From positions 1,391,745 to 1,409,977 of the forward strand of contig LSYV01000020.1 in the NCBI GenBank assembly GCA_001584585.1: 18,233 bases of DNA, in the 5' to 3' direction. The position numbers were made by a program, and so were the translations under genes. Source of the DNA: Gonium pectorale. Lineage: Eukaryota > Chlorophyta > Chlorophyceae > Chlamydomonadales > Volvocaceae. This document shows positions 1 to 10,499 of this stretch, in pieces. Within the stretch, counting starts at the first letter, position 1. Each line of letters opens with the position of its first letter. A model generated the notes under the pieces. The model was not told the DNA's origin and did no database searches. It saw only the letters and a program-made list of their open reading frames with translations.

Positions 1-302
1 AGAAGCCCTGGGGCGCATAGGGGCTCACCAGCGGGGGGGGGGGGCGGCTACGCGTGGGCGCTACGCTTCTGCCGGAGGACGGGAGTGCGTGGCAAGGGTG
101 TTCATTGAGGGCAGGATGGTTGCTCCCGGAATTGTGGAGTCCTTGCTCTCTGCGACCCGACCCGCAACAAGCCGGCGTGATGCGCCCTCCTGCCCTGCAC
201 TCCCCGGCCCGGCCCCGATCGCGCACCTCAAAATGTCCCCTGTTCGCCCCAACGGCCCCTCTCCTCTCCTCTCCTCTCGTGCCCTCTCCTCCCCCTCCTC
301 AG
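1..302 (+). other. Intron of CPSF2 upstream of first visible exon
   Basis: No frame in this stretch resembles the CPSF2 residues expected before the first visible exon. It ends in a pyrimidine-rich tract running into an AG at 301-302, the acceptor of the exon starting at 303. A run of about 11 G lies near position 35. The first exon base (303) completes a codon begun in an exon outside the window. I see no other gene here. Confidence 0.7.
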
Positions 303-3300
303 GCTGCTCAACGAGACGTCCTTCCACGAGCTGCTCTCCTCGCAGCAGCCCGCGCTGCTCATTAGCGACGCGCTCAACGCACTGGCGCCGCCGCTGGACC
401 GCAAGAGGAGGGATGAGGATCTGCTGGGTGCGGACCCAGGGGGGACGGGGTGGGAGGCGGGGCGGGGCGCGGGCGGGGAAGCGGGGGTTTACTCAGTCCG
501 TGGGCAAAAGCTGGGGGAGGGGGGTTTGAGGGTTTTGAGGGAACCGCGAGGGGTGGTGGTGGTGCGGAGCGGTAGTGCGCGCAGAGAAGTTTAAACGGGG
601 GGGCCAAAGGGGGCCGTCTGGTGGTATGATGAGCAGCGTTTGGCGCTTACGAGGCGCTGAGGGAGCCTGAGGTGACCTGGACGCACACGGAACCGCTGCA
701 ATCCTCCGTGACCGAACGCGAGTGGCTGCGAAGGGCCCATGCTCCGCGCCAGCACCACCCCCATTTTGCTAACGGATGCTGGACTGAAGGACCGTCTTCT
801 TGCCCACGAATGCTGAACACAGGCCCCTCGCTAGCCCTCTTCGCACACCCCGGTGTCCATCTCCCTCATGCGCCGCGGTCCCCGCCCCCGTTTCTTTTAT
901 CTCGCGCCCCAGACGCCATCACCGCCACCGTCGAGGGCGAGGGCAGCGTGCTGCTGCCCACCGACAACGCGGGGCGGGTGCTGGAGCTGGCGCTGCTGCT
1001 GGACGAGCACTTCGCGAAGGCGCGGTACGGACGTACGAGCGTACGGACGATGTGGTTGTAGATGCACCGTCAGAGGAGCGCCGTTAGCGGTGGTATTACA
1101 GAGGGACTGCTGGGACGAGGGCGGGGACGGCGGCAGCCCGGCAAGCAGGGAGGGCAGTCTTCGTGGGCGGTGACCTCCCGCCGGAAGGCGAGGAGGCGCA
1201 GCGCGTGGGCGCCGTGGCCGAGCTGGTCACGGGGGCGGAAGGGAACGGCGGCGTGGACGCAGCTTGAAGGGGGGCCCTCGTGTCCGCCCCATGCCTCACT
1301 CCCCACCACTGCTGCCCCTACTCGCCCCCACAACCTACCCACCCACCGCCCGATGCCCTCCCCCCTTCCCCCCCCCAGCGTGTCCGCCACCCCGGTGCTC
1401 CTGTCCTCCACCATCAAGACGGTGCTGGAGTTTGCCCGCAGCCAGCTCGAGTACCTGGGCAGCGAGCTGGCGCAGGTGGGGCGGGGGAGGGAGGGGTGGC
1501 GCGGGTGAGGTGCTGGAGCGCCGGCGGGGAGGGGGGAGCATGGGGACCCTGAGGGGCCGGGACCGGGGGCGCGGAAGGCTGAGAACTTGTCGTTGTTGTC
1601 GTTGTTCGCCGACGGTCCGGTTTCCACGTCTGCCGAGTCGGCACGCCCACGGCAGGACCTCAACTGTAGTGTGATGTACTGGCTGGTGATGGGTGCTTCG
1701 CTGTGCGGCTCTGTCCGTGGCCCCGTCGTAACACCCCATGCGAGCGTTTGCCTGGCCCCGTCCTCGCCGTCTCCTCCACACCTGTCCCCCCTCTCCTTCC
1801 TCTCCCCCCTCCCTCCCCCGTCTCTCCTCCTCCCCCGCTTCCCTCCTCCCCCCTCCAGGCCTTCTCGCTGAAGCGCACGGTGCCCTTCTCGTTCCGCAAG
1901 CTGGTGCTGGCCACCCGGCTGGAGGAGCTGGGGGCGATACCCGGGCCCAAGGTGCGGCGCGCGGACGCCGGCAGGGGGGTTTGGGGCGACCGTTGGGGCG
2001 TGCCGCCAGTGTTTGGGGGCCGGGCGGGGTGCTGGGGATAGCGAGAAACAGCGGTTCACGGCAGCCGCCGCAGTCCGTCAGAACCGGTGTGGCCCCAGGA
2101 GGGGCCACATAGGGCAGTGGGCTCGCACAGGCGGGGGGTCCACGGCCTGCCCTGACTCCCAGCCGCCGCTTGACGGGACTTGGCTGGTGCCTGTACGCTG
2201 CCAACTTCACCCCGTCATGCGCCCCTCTCACCCATCATTGGCCTGACCCCCGCTCCCCTGCCTCCACCCCCCTGCGGCCCCCCCCGCCCCCTGCCTCTCC
2301 CGCCCCCTGTCCCCTGCCCCCCCGCCCTCTCGCCCTCCCGCCCTTCCGCCATCCAGGTTGTTCTTGCCACGCTGCCGTCCCTTGACGCCGGCCCCGCCCG
2401 CCAGCTGCTGGTGGAGTGGGCGGGGCTGCCGCGGAACACCATCATATTCACGGAGCGGGCAAACGTGAGGGGGAGAAGGGGAGGAGGAGATGGCGGGGTG
2501 CTTGTGGCTGATTCGTCTGTGGGCGGGGCGGGGCGGAGCGCGGGGTGGTAGCCAGGGGCGACAGTTTCCCGGACCCAGCGTCTCGGGTCTCCTGCTCTCG
2601 AACGGGCGTTCGGGAGGAGTAGCAGCGCAGGACGAGGCGCGAAGACAGTGTCACGGGGCTACCGTGTGCCAGGCCGCGTGTCACGGAGTCTAGCGCCCTT
2701 GTGCACCACAGAGCTTCCGATCCCTCCGTGGCTGTCTGCTGCCCTGGGTTTCCTCCTCACTCTCGCTTGTAACTAGCACCCCCGCCGACCCCTCCGCCCT
2801 TTCCTGCGGCTCCCCTGCGGCCCCCCTGCGGCTCCCCTGCTAGTCGGGCACGTTGGCTGCGGCGCTCCAGAACCACGTTCCGGGACCCGAGCCGCTGCGG
2901 CTGCCGCTGCGGGTGGCCTCCCGGGTGCCGCTGGAGGGAGAGGAGTTGGCGGCGTGGCAGGCGGCCAAGGCGGAGGAGGCGGCGGGCGGAGCGGCGGCGG
3001 CGGCCAAGGCGGGGCAGGGCGCCAGCGTCGGAGGCGGNGGCTTTGGTGGGTGGGGCTCGGGGGAGGGGAGGTGGGAGAGCGGCACGCGTAGCCGGACGCG
3101 TACTTTGCTTTGGGGTGCAACGGAGAACATGTAATTGGGGGGAGAGGAGGGTGGTTCCCGTAGGCAGGAAGGGTGCGCGGTCGGCCGGTGGCCGTTCAAC
3201 CGCAGCTGCCAGCTCCTCCCACTCCCGCCAAGTGCGCAACCCTTCCCTTCCGCTGTCCTGCTCATTAACCCCGCAGCCGACAACCCAGCTGTGGGTTTGC

Positions 3301-6300
3301 CGCATGTGCGCCTTGTACCGCTCCGGTCTCACCCCACTGATGTCCAGGCTTCCCCCCCACCCCCTTCCGCGACCCCGTCCCCGCACACCCTTCCCCCTGC
3401 ACGCCCGCTTGGCCGCCCGACGGGCGAATGCGGCTGGCGTCCAGTCTCTCGAAACCCTGTGTTCTAAAACCCCCGCCCGCCTGCCCGCTCGCCCGCCAGA
3501 CACCCTCCCGCCCGGCGCCACGCCCGCTCGCCACGCCGCCTCCGCCTCCGCCTCCGCCACGCCCGGCCCGCAGCAGGGCCCGCTGCGCGCCAGCACCGGC
3601 AGCATCAGCCGCCTGGTGCGCGACGCGGCCACGGGGGCGGTGGTGCAGCAGCTGCCGGGGGCCGCCGCGGCGGGAGGAGCGGGCGGCGGAGGCGGGATCA
3701 AGGCGGAGGGTGGCGGGGGCCCGGCGGCCCGTGAGGGCTGGGACGCGGGGCTGCTGCTGGATGGCTTCGAGCCGCCGCAGGTGTGTCGAGGATGTAATCG
3801 GGGCGCATGGAACATTCGCATACAAGGAAGCAAGCTGCAGGGGGACGTGTGTTGGGGGGCTTTGATGGGACAGCAACGGCGATGGGGCGTGCAGGGTGGA
3901 GTAGAAGCTGTGCGGGCGTGAGGCGAGCGGCAGCCGCAGTGACGAGGAGCGCAGGGGCTCAGCATCTTGAACAGCATGGAACGGGAGAGGCGGCCGCGCG
4001 CCGGACGTTGGGCCAGGGCAGGCCTTTGCGCCTTTGGTCTGTAGCCCTGCGCCCGCTCGTCCATGCTGATTGCTCGCCTGCCTTGTTGCCGTACCGTGCA
4101 CTGACCCCCGTCTCGGTCTCCTCCCCGCTTCCCCAAACTCGCTGCCTTATTTGCGTCCCTGGCCCATCCACTGTCAGGACGCGGCGTACCCCATGTTTCC
4201 GGACGAGGACGCTGAGCTGGAGTGCGCTTGGGACGAGTACGGCGCCGTACTCGGCAAGGACGAATTTCGGGTACGAGCGACACCACAGGGGCCGGGGATT
4301 CGGGGGGCCATCAGGTAGCGCGGGCACAGCGCGGTGTTGAGGCGGCGCCGGTGTGGGGTGGTTTGGGTGTGGCTATGGGTGTGTCGGGGGGGGGGGTAAA
4401 GGAGCAAACGGTTGACCGTGAACGCACTGGCGTCCACATGAAGCCTCCGGGGGGGGGGGAGAACACGTGCATGGTCGCCACGCGCGGGTTTGCGCCCTGT
4501 GCTGGACACGGCCCCCGGGGATCCGGGAGCCGTTCCGAGTCCTCTTATCTTGGCTCTCAATGCGCATCTGCTCCTGTCCATTTACGGCGGCCCATTTACA
4601 CTGATCTGGTCGGGGGTGGAGGTAGCGTCGGGCATTCCTCGGAGCGAGATAGCCTATGTCCATGGCTACGGCCGTAGGCTACATGGCCACCCGGTGCAAG
4701 CCCGCCTGACCCCAACAACGCCCCTCGCAGGTGCCCCTCTTCGCCGCGACAGACGGCGCCGCCGCGGCGGGGCCGGACGCTATGGAGGTGGACGGCGGCG
4801 GCGGCGCGGGCGGTGGCGGCGGGGCTGGCGGCGACGCTGACGTTGCCGACGAGGTGGAGGAGGCGCCCACCAAGCTGGTGGTGCGGGAGGTGGAGCTCGA
4901 GGTGCGGGCGGCGCTGCGGTGAGTGGAGGCCGAACGGCACCCGGCGAGGACCGCGGGGGTTGGGATGCGCTTCAGGCCTTGGCTGCTCTCAAGGTCTGTT
5001 GCAGCAGCCCGCGCGTTCACGGGCACTCTAACCTGTCCAACACTGCGGCGCTTCCCGTCCCATTGCGGATATCGCGCTGTCCCCACCCGCCCTCCTCCAC
5101 CTCCACCTCCACTTCCTCCTCCTCGGGACCACCTCGCGGCCGCAGCTTCTTCGACTTCGAGGGCCGCTCCGAGGGCCGCGCCATGCGGGAGTACCTGGCT
5201 CGGACCGCCCCCCGCCGCCTGGCGCTGGTGCGAGGCAGCGAGGCGGCGCGGGCGGAGCTGGCGGGCGCGCTGCGGCACGACCTGGCTGAGTACGGCACCG
5301 AGGTGCTCACGCCGGGTGGGTGCCGGCTGCCGGGGCACCGGTGCCGGGCTCGGGGCAGGGCAGCCCCCGCACCCGGGAAGCTTGGGAGCTGGCTCCGCCT
5401 ATCTCAGCGGGGCAGAGGGGGTGTGAGGTCGGGGCGCCGGGTGGGGTGGCGCGGCTTTTGCGAGGCGAGGCCCACGTTGGGCGTCGTTGAACACTTCACT
5501 TGCGCGTTGTTGCCCGCGGGTAAACCCCAAGGCACCACGGGAGGAAGCAAGGGGTCTAGCCCCGACAGCCGCCCATCGAGGCCAGAGCCAAGCCGGTTCC
5601 GGATTCCTCATACCGTAGTGGCTTTGAGCTACTGGAGCATCCCACACGTCCCCGCCCTGCCCCTCGCAGGCCCCGGCGAGGCGGTGGAGGCCCACCTGGC
5701 TCCCAGCCAGCTGACGGCCCTCAGCGAGGCGCTTGCGGGCGCTCTGGCCGTACGGCAGGCGGGGCAGTACGGCGTGGCCTGGCTGGAGGGCGTGCTGGCG
5801 CGCGGGCCGCTCACGGACTCAGCCACCGGGGTGCGGTCTCGTGGGGGTGCGGTGCGGCGGCGAGCTCCCATTGGGGAGAGAGGTTGTGAACAGGGACCAG
5901 ACGCAGCAACGCTCGGCGCTTGCGCTTCGGGGCCGGGTGGTGTTGTAGGCGCTGCGCCTTCCATGCTTCTTTCAAGCTTATCATTCATCGTGTGTTGAAA
6001 CGAAACGACGTGTGTTGAAAAGGAAAACGCATACGACGAGCGTAAGCGCGAAAATGATGGCGTCGTTGTAGAACCCAGCTCCAGAGGCACACAACGACGT
6101 GTGTGTGCGCCCGTTGCCCGCTTGCACCCATGCGCTCCTGCGTTGCGCTGGCCGCTTTCGCCCACAGGCGCCCATCTTGCAGCTGGAGCCGTTGCACGCG
6201 GCCGATGCAGCGGGGGTGGCGGCGGCGGCGGCGCAGGCCGGCGGCGGCGTTGGCAGTGTCCTGCTTGCTCAGGCCGGCTCTGCGCTAACGCTGTCACGGC

Positions 6301-6839
6301 TCAAAGCAGCGCTGGCGGCGGCAGGTAGGGCGCGGGGGTTGAGGGGCACAGGGCGGCAGGGCAGGGCAGGGCAGGGCGGCAGGCACCGTTGGCCATGAAG
6401 CGGGTGCAGCACAATAGGGCATTACGGCACAAGCGTACGACACCAAGACTGCTCAGCCATATCCCTTTCTGGGCTCTGGTCCTTGCCCTGCCTCAGCCCC
6501 TTGCATGTACCCTTGCCTCAGCCGCCTTTCCCCCCTGGGCGGTGCCGCAGCGTGCTCCCCGCTCCGCCGCACGCAACGCGCTGCACCTTCCTTACCTCCG
6601 CAGGCTTTGAGAGCCACTTCCCCAGCCGCGGCGTGCTGGCGGTAATGGCGGGCGAGGGCGCGGGAGGCGGCACGCTCATAGTGACGCTCGGGTCGTCGCC
6701 GGGCGGGGGCGGGGGCGGGGCCGGGGGCGGCTCCTCAACCTCCACGTCGGACCGCGCGCACGTGCAGCTCGAGGGCCCGGCCAGCGAGGCGTACTTCCGG
6801 GTGCGGGAGGTCATCTACCAGCAGTTCGGGGTGTGCTGA
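303..6839 (+). CDS. CPSF2: Cleavage and polyadenylation specificity factor subunit 2 (CPSF100), 5'-truncated
   Basis: CPSF100 is the catalytically inactive metallo-beta-lactamase/beta-CASP partner of the CPSF73 endonuclease in the nuclear mRNA 3'-end cleavage complex. Spliced model: 303-427, 913-1024, 1379-1475, 1859-1951, 2357-2464, 2844-3045, 3500-3780, 4178-4270, 4731-4918, 5146-5315, 5670-5830, 6168-6324, 6604-6839. All phases match and give 673 residues ending in TGA. Landmarks in family order: PALLISDALNAL; the beta-CASP motif TDNAGRVLEL; GPK joined to VVLATLPSLDAG; NTIIFTERAN; SGTLA; RVPLEGEEL; YPMFPDED and WDEYGAVL; acidic AMEVD then APTKLVV; FDFEGRSEGRA; AWLEGVL; and a C-terminal LEGPASEAYFRVREVIYQQF. 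The N-terminal lactamase part, very roughly 200 residues, lies outside the window. Odd points are Ala/Gly-rich inserts and Arg where animal CPSF100 has His in the VHG motif. The third exon boundary and the 3045/3500 junction are the least certain. Family identity is firm. Confidence 0.93.
2804..2843 (+). repeat. 11-bp tandem repeat running into a splice acceptor
   Basis: Units of CTGCGGCTCCC or CTGCGGCCCCC start at 2804, 2815 and 2826. A fourth partial unit reads CTGCTAG, whose TAG is the acceptor of the CPSF2 exon starting at 2844. The acceptor therefore looks like a variant of the repeat unit. Confidence 0.8.
5989..6104 (+). repeat. Short direct repeats in CPSF2 intron 5831-6167
   Basis: CGTGTGTTGAAA occurs at 5989-6000 and again at 6009-6020. 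AACGACGTGTGT occurs at 6004-6015 and again at 6093-6104. The surrounding stretch is richer in A/T than the rest of the intron. The copies are too short to assign to a known element. Confidence 0.6.
6352..6382 (+). repeat. GGCAG-type 5-bp tandem repeat in CPSF2 intron
   Basis: About four consecutive GCAGG units with slightly degenerate flanks lie just after the donor of the last CPSF2 intron (6325-6603). This is a simple sequence repeat, probably neutral. Confidence 0.75.
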
Positions 6840-7538
6840 GGGGGGAAGGGTGTGGGGGAGGGGTAAGGAAAGAGGGGCAAACTCGGCGCGAGAGCGCTGG
6901 CGTACGGGGTGGATGGCCGACGGCGGCATCAGGATGTATGTATGCGGAGGGCGCTTGAGGGCAGTGGTGGTTGGAAGGTGGGGGGAAGACCATGCGGCTG
7001 CCAAGGAGCGGTCACCATACGCTGCCATGGCGCGATAGCTGTAGCATGAAGGCGGTGGCGTCCTGTCAGTGAGGGGGGGGGGCGGACGGCAAGACGTACC
7101 GGTACCCAGTGTTTGTAAAGGCATGATACCGATGCAGCCAATCGGTATAGTGCAATTGTGTGACCTTTTGAGTAGTGAGAGCTGGGAGCAGTTGTCTCTG
7201 CACCTGAAGGGTGTGTCATACGGGTGTGTTTGGACGTGTCGTACGGCATGACTAAGGCCGTGATTACAGCTGTAAGCAAGGGTCCATGGTGTCGAATTTT
7301 CTGCGATCAGAACATGATCATTAGCGCATAGCAAGCCTGCATTGCCAGTCGCCTAGTTGCATCTATAACTTATAGGCGTATTGATTGAAGTCGCAACGTT
7401 TGTTCATTATCAATCATGCTTGAGATATCCTAGCATGGCTTCCGTGTAGCTGCAAGCCACGATTGCCACTTGTCTATACCCTGGCACAGCGCAGCAGCAT
7501 TATTAGCACAGTATCAACTGAAGACCTTCAAAGCTTCA
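6840..7538. other. CPSF2 3' UTR and upstream region of the SHIPPO gene
   Basis: This 700-base gap holds the CPSF2 3' untranslated region, with candidate TGTAA signals at 7114 and 7271, then the probable promoter and 5' leader of the gene starting at 7539. From about 7270 the composition turns more A/T-rich. A TATA-like stretch (TATAACTTATAG) lies near 7363-7374. No convincing exon is seen. Confidence 0.6.
7114..7118 (+). terminator. TGTAA polyadenylation signal for CPSF2 (a second candidate at 7271-7275)
   Basis: TGTAA is the usual polyadenylation signal in volvocine algae. This copy lies about 275 bases past the CPSF2 stop. A second copy at 7271-7275, about 432 bases past the stop, could be used instead. 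The sequence alone cannot choose between them. Confidence 0.5.
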
Positions 7539-10279
7539 ATGGCAAAGGAGGGCGAGCAACGTAAGGGGCAGCTCCTCAAGGGGCCCGCCAGTGCCCCGCT
7601 GAAGTCGGTGCCAGGCTACAAGCCTGTCAGCTCTATACCTGCAAAGTTTGAGACAATCCTATACACGGGACCGAGGTGGGTCGGCTCCGCGGCTCGATGG
7701 TCCTACTGCATGTGTGCTAGGTCGGCTCGCGTAACCGGGACCCTGCCGCGCAGGGAACGGAAGGGTTTCAGTAGCGAGAGCAGGCGCTTTCAAGAACCCG
7801 ACAACGACCTGCCAGGGTGGGTTTCATGACCCGTCTCCGTGCCCAACGCCAGCTAAACCGATGCCACCCTTCCAAGCTCTCCCAAACGATGCCGTTCCCT
7901 GCCCCACCACCTCCCTCCAGCCCTGGATCCTACAACTCCCAGCCGGCCCCGCTCAACCAGCCGCGCCCCGAATCCATTGGGAAAAAAGGCTTTGGCGCCA
8001 TGGTCTCGAACACGCGGCGCTTCTCTGACCGGGTCTGCTACACGGGGCCGGGCCCTGCAGAGTACATGAAGACGGGGGCGGCGGCCCTTGAGGACAAAAG
8101 CTTCAGCCGGGCGCCGGTTTCGGCCGCGTTCCACGACAGGGTGCGTGCTGGTGCTGCGTGGCGTGGTGTTCTGGAGGTGATGGTGGGGTGCTGGCAGGGT
8201 GCTGGTGAGAAGTTGCAGCGGTGGCAGCCAGCGGAAGGGGAGGCGGGCCGCGGGAGTCCGTGCATTGGGGGGCAGTGGCGCGAGGCAGGCGTTGGCCGTG
8301 ACGGCTTCAACGGAGCGTGCCTGGGTCTGTAACCAGCCAGGAGCAGTATGCGTGCCGTTACGGGCGGTGGGTCGACGGGACCCACAGCGGATGCGGAGAT
8401 GCGCATTCGCCTGATAGCGGGGGCGCCAGGCCACCCGCTTGGGACTTCGAGGAAGTCGGGCTCTGGTCCCTGAAACGCTATCTGAAGGCGGTGGAGGCGC
8501 CTGAGGTTGTCGCTACTGCCGGTGACAGCGGCTGCACTGCCGCCAGCCAGTTTGCTGGGGTCTGGCTGCAGTCTGGCGGGATGCCTCGGTAGCTTGCCCC
8601 GGCAGCTGGTACACGGGTGCCGGTCCCGGTCAAAAGGCTCCGCTTGCGAGGGCTCTCGCGGGACGGTGGAGAGGGGTGTTGGAGGCGGGGACTGGAGGAG
8701 AGGCTGATGGTGATGCAGTCCGTTGGGTGGGGAAGTCTCCAGGCTCGCAGTAAATCCGGCCGACGGGTCGTAACACCGATTCCGGGAGCCCCTTGGACAT
8801 GTTGGCCCTTGCTGCGTAGTAGCTGGGCCGGGCCGTGCGGCTGGCTCGGTCGCCCAGGGCGCCTATGTTGGCTTCACGCATCCTCACCTTCCCCGCCCTC
8901 TTCCCCTATCTTCAATCCCCCACCGCCGCCCTTCCGCCCCTCCACCGCCGCCCTCCCACAGACGGCCTCCTCGGTGATGCCGCTGGACCGCATGGCTACC
9001 CACGTGGGCCCCGGGGCATATGACGGCGCGGCGGCCGTGACGCGCACCGGCGCCCGCGTGGACTACTTGTCGCGGCCGGGCGCCTCGTCGGCCTTCCGGG
9101 GGGGCGGCCACGAGCTCATCACGTGCGGCAACATGGAGGCGCCGCCGTCCACCAGCTATGACCTGGTGGGGCGGGACCGGGCCCCGGATGCAGGGGAATC
9201 CTGGTTGTGTGGGATAGGGCGGCGGGGTAGCTGGGCGAGCAGGTACACGGAGCGGGGATTTGGGTCTTGCTATGGGGCCGCTGTGGGATAGCTGGCGGAA
9301 GGCCCACTTGGTTGCCTCTGCGATATGGCACCCAGGCTCCTCCACTATGGCTCTTCAGCCCGCCAGCCGCTTGTTCAGCTTGGTGCCTGAGCCAACTATC
9401 ACCCCTCGCCAACCCACTATGTGGCCCACCAACCGCCGCGCAGGGCGACCCATGGGCCAGGACGCACTCTGTGGGCCGCGGTGGCTCCCGCATGGGCACC
9501 TCCTCCTTTGGCACGGGAGCCCGCGGGGCTGCCTCGGTGGGCTCCATGGCCGCCACGCTAGACTCGCTGCTGTTCGGCGCCCCCGCCAGTGCGGCCGCGA
9601 AGCCAGACACGGGGCCGGGGCCCGGCTCGTACGAGCTGCAGGACTTTGCGTCCATCCGCGCCAAGCTCAGCCGGGAGGCCAACCGGCCCAGTCCGCAATT
9701 CCAGGTGCCGGAGAACGGCGAAGCGGCGCAGCGGTGAGCAGTGGCCGGGCACGGTAGGAGGGCCCGCGCAACGAGGGAGACGGAACACGCCACCGCAGGG
9801 CGGCGCAGTGCGGTGTTCCTGAGTCTGGGCGAGGGAGTGTGTGACCCGGGCACAGACAGGGCGTACCTGGGATTACTGGGGCCTTAACTGCACTGCGGGT
9901 GCAAACTGTGGGCCTGGACAGGGCCGCTGCTTGTGCGAAGCACCAGAAGGCAGCTCAGCGTATTTGCCTAACGTTTCGCTTGCCTGCCCCGTCCCTTGTG
10001 CGCAGGCAAGGGCCCCGACCGGTGCTGGTGAGCACGAGCGCCAAAGTAGCTCACGACTACCTGTCGCCCAGCCACGCGCCCCTCTCCACAACCAATCCGC
10101 CAAGGGGGGTCTCGTCGCCCTTCCGCAGCCGGAGCGCAGGCCACGAAGAGGCGATCGACCAGCGCTCCTACAGCACCTCGTCCAACGCACCTGGGCCCGC
10201 CTATTACCAGCCATCAACCGCCATAAAGAAGTCGTTTCACAAGAACTCCAAAAAGCACTACGTCACGATAGCGCACTAG
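7539..10279 (+). CDS. SHIPPO / sperm-tail PG-rich repeat protein (STPG1/MAPO2-like)
   Basis: Proteins with this repeat are microtubule-associated, often in cilia and flagella; an axonemal role here is inferred. Spliced model: 7539-7675, 7754-7816, 7921-8140, 8962-9165, 9444-9733, 10006-10279. All phases agree and give 395 residues ending at TAG. The start is the first ATG of the frame (context CTTCAATGGCA). Repeat cores are YTGPR (about 42-46), LPGPGSY (65-71), YTGPGPAEY (107-115), VGPGAY (155-160), TGPGPGSYEL (265-274) and APGPAYY (366-372), separated by Ser/Arg/Phe segments such as KGFSSESRRF (49-58) and SSPFRSRS. The tail, SFHKNSKKHYV (383-393), is basic. There is no signal peptide or membrane segment. 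Six cores in 395 residues fit an STPG1-type protein, but assignment to a particular orthologue is unproven. One intron (8141-8961) is unusually long for this gene. Confidence 0.85.
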
Positions 10280-10492
10280 TGGGCTCGTTCAGCGTTGCGT
10301 GGGATACCGGAGTAGGGGCAGGCTGCGTGCTGCTCGGAAGGGGTGCGGCGGTGGGATTTGCAGGACTGCTTGCGGGACAGAAGCAGTCAGATACCTGTCA
10401 GATATGGGGTGACATCAAGACACTTGTGACGTCTGCTCGGGTCCACTGCGCATTGTACCGAACTTAATGTATGCATTGTCGATTTTCATGGG

Positions 10493-10497
10493 TGTAA
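10493..10497 (+). terminator. TGTAA polyadenylation signal of the SHIPPO gene
   Basis: TGTAA lies about 214 bases downstream of the TAG stop, a usual 3' UTR length for volvocine genes. It is the first clear copy after the stop. Confidence 0.65.
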
Positions 10498-10499
10498 GT

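Noticed and set aside
1588..1606. Two GTCGTTGTT units in a CPSF2 intron as a functional repeat
   Set aside because: There are only two copies and no context; it is most likely a chance microsatellite.
1070..2231. Two long minus-strand open frames (329 and 298 codons)
   Set aside because: They overlap CPSF2 exons that match the family in order. Their composition is Arg/Pro/Gly-rich and they overlap each other in different frames.
2757..4286. Long minus-strand open frame (509 codons) antisense to CPSF2
   Set aside because: It is an artefact of GC-rich codon bias opposite real exons. It runs across three CPSF2 exons and their introns, is Pro/Arg low-complexity, and has no domain sense.
7470..7538. 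Upstream extension of the SHIPPO protein
   Set aside because: The extension would start at TTG. The first ATG in frame (7539) has a good context and gives a sensible N-terminus.
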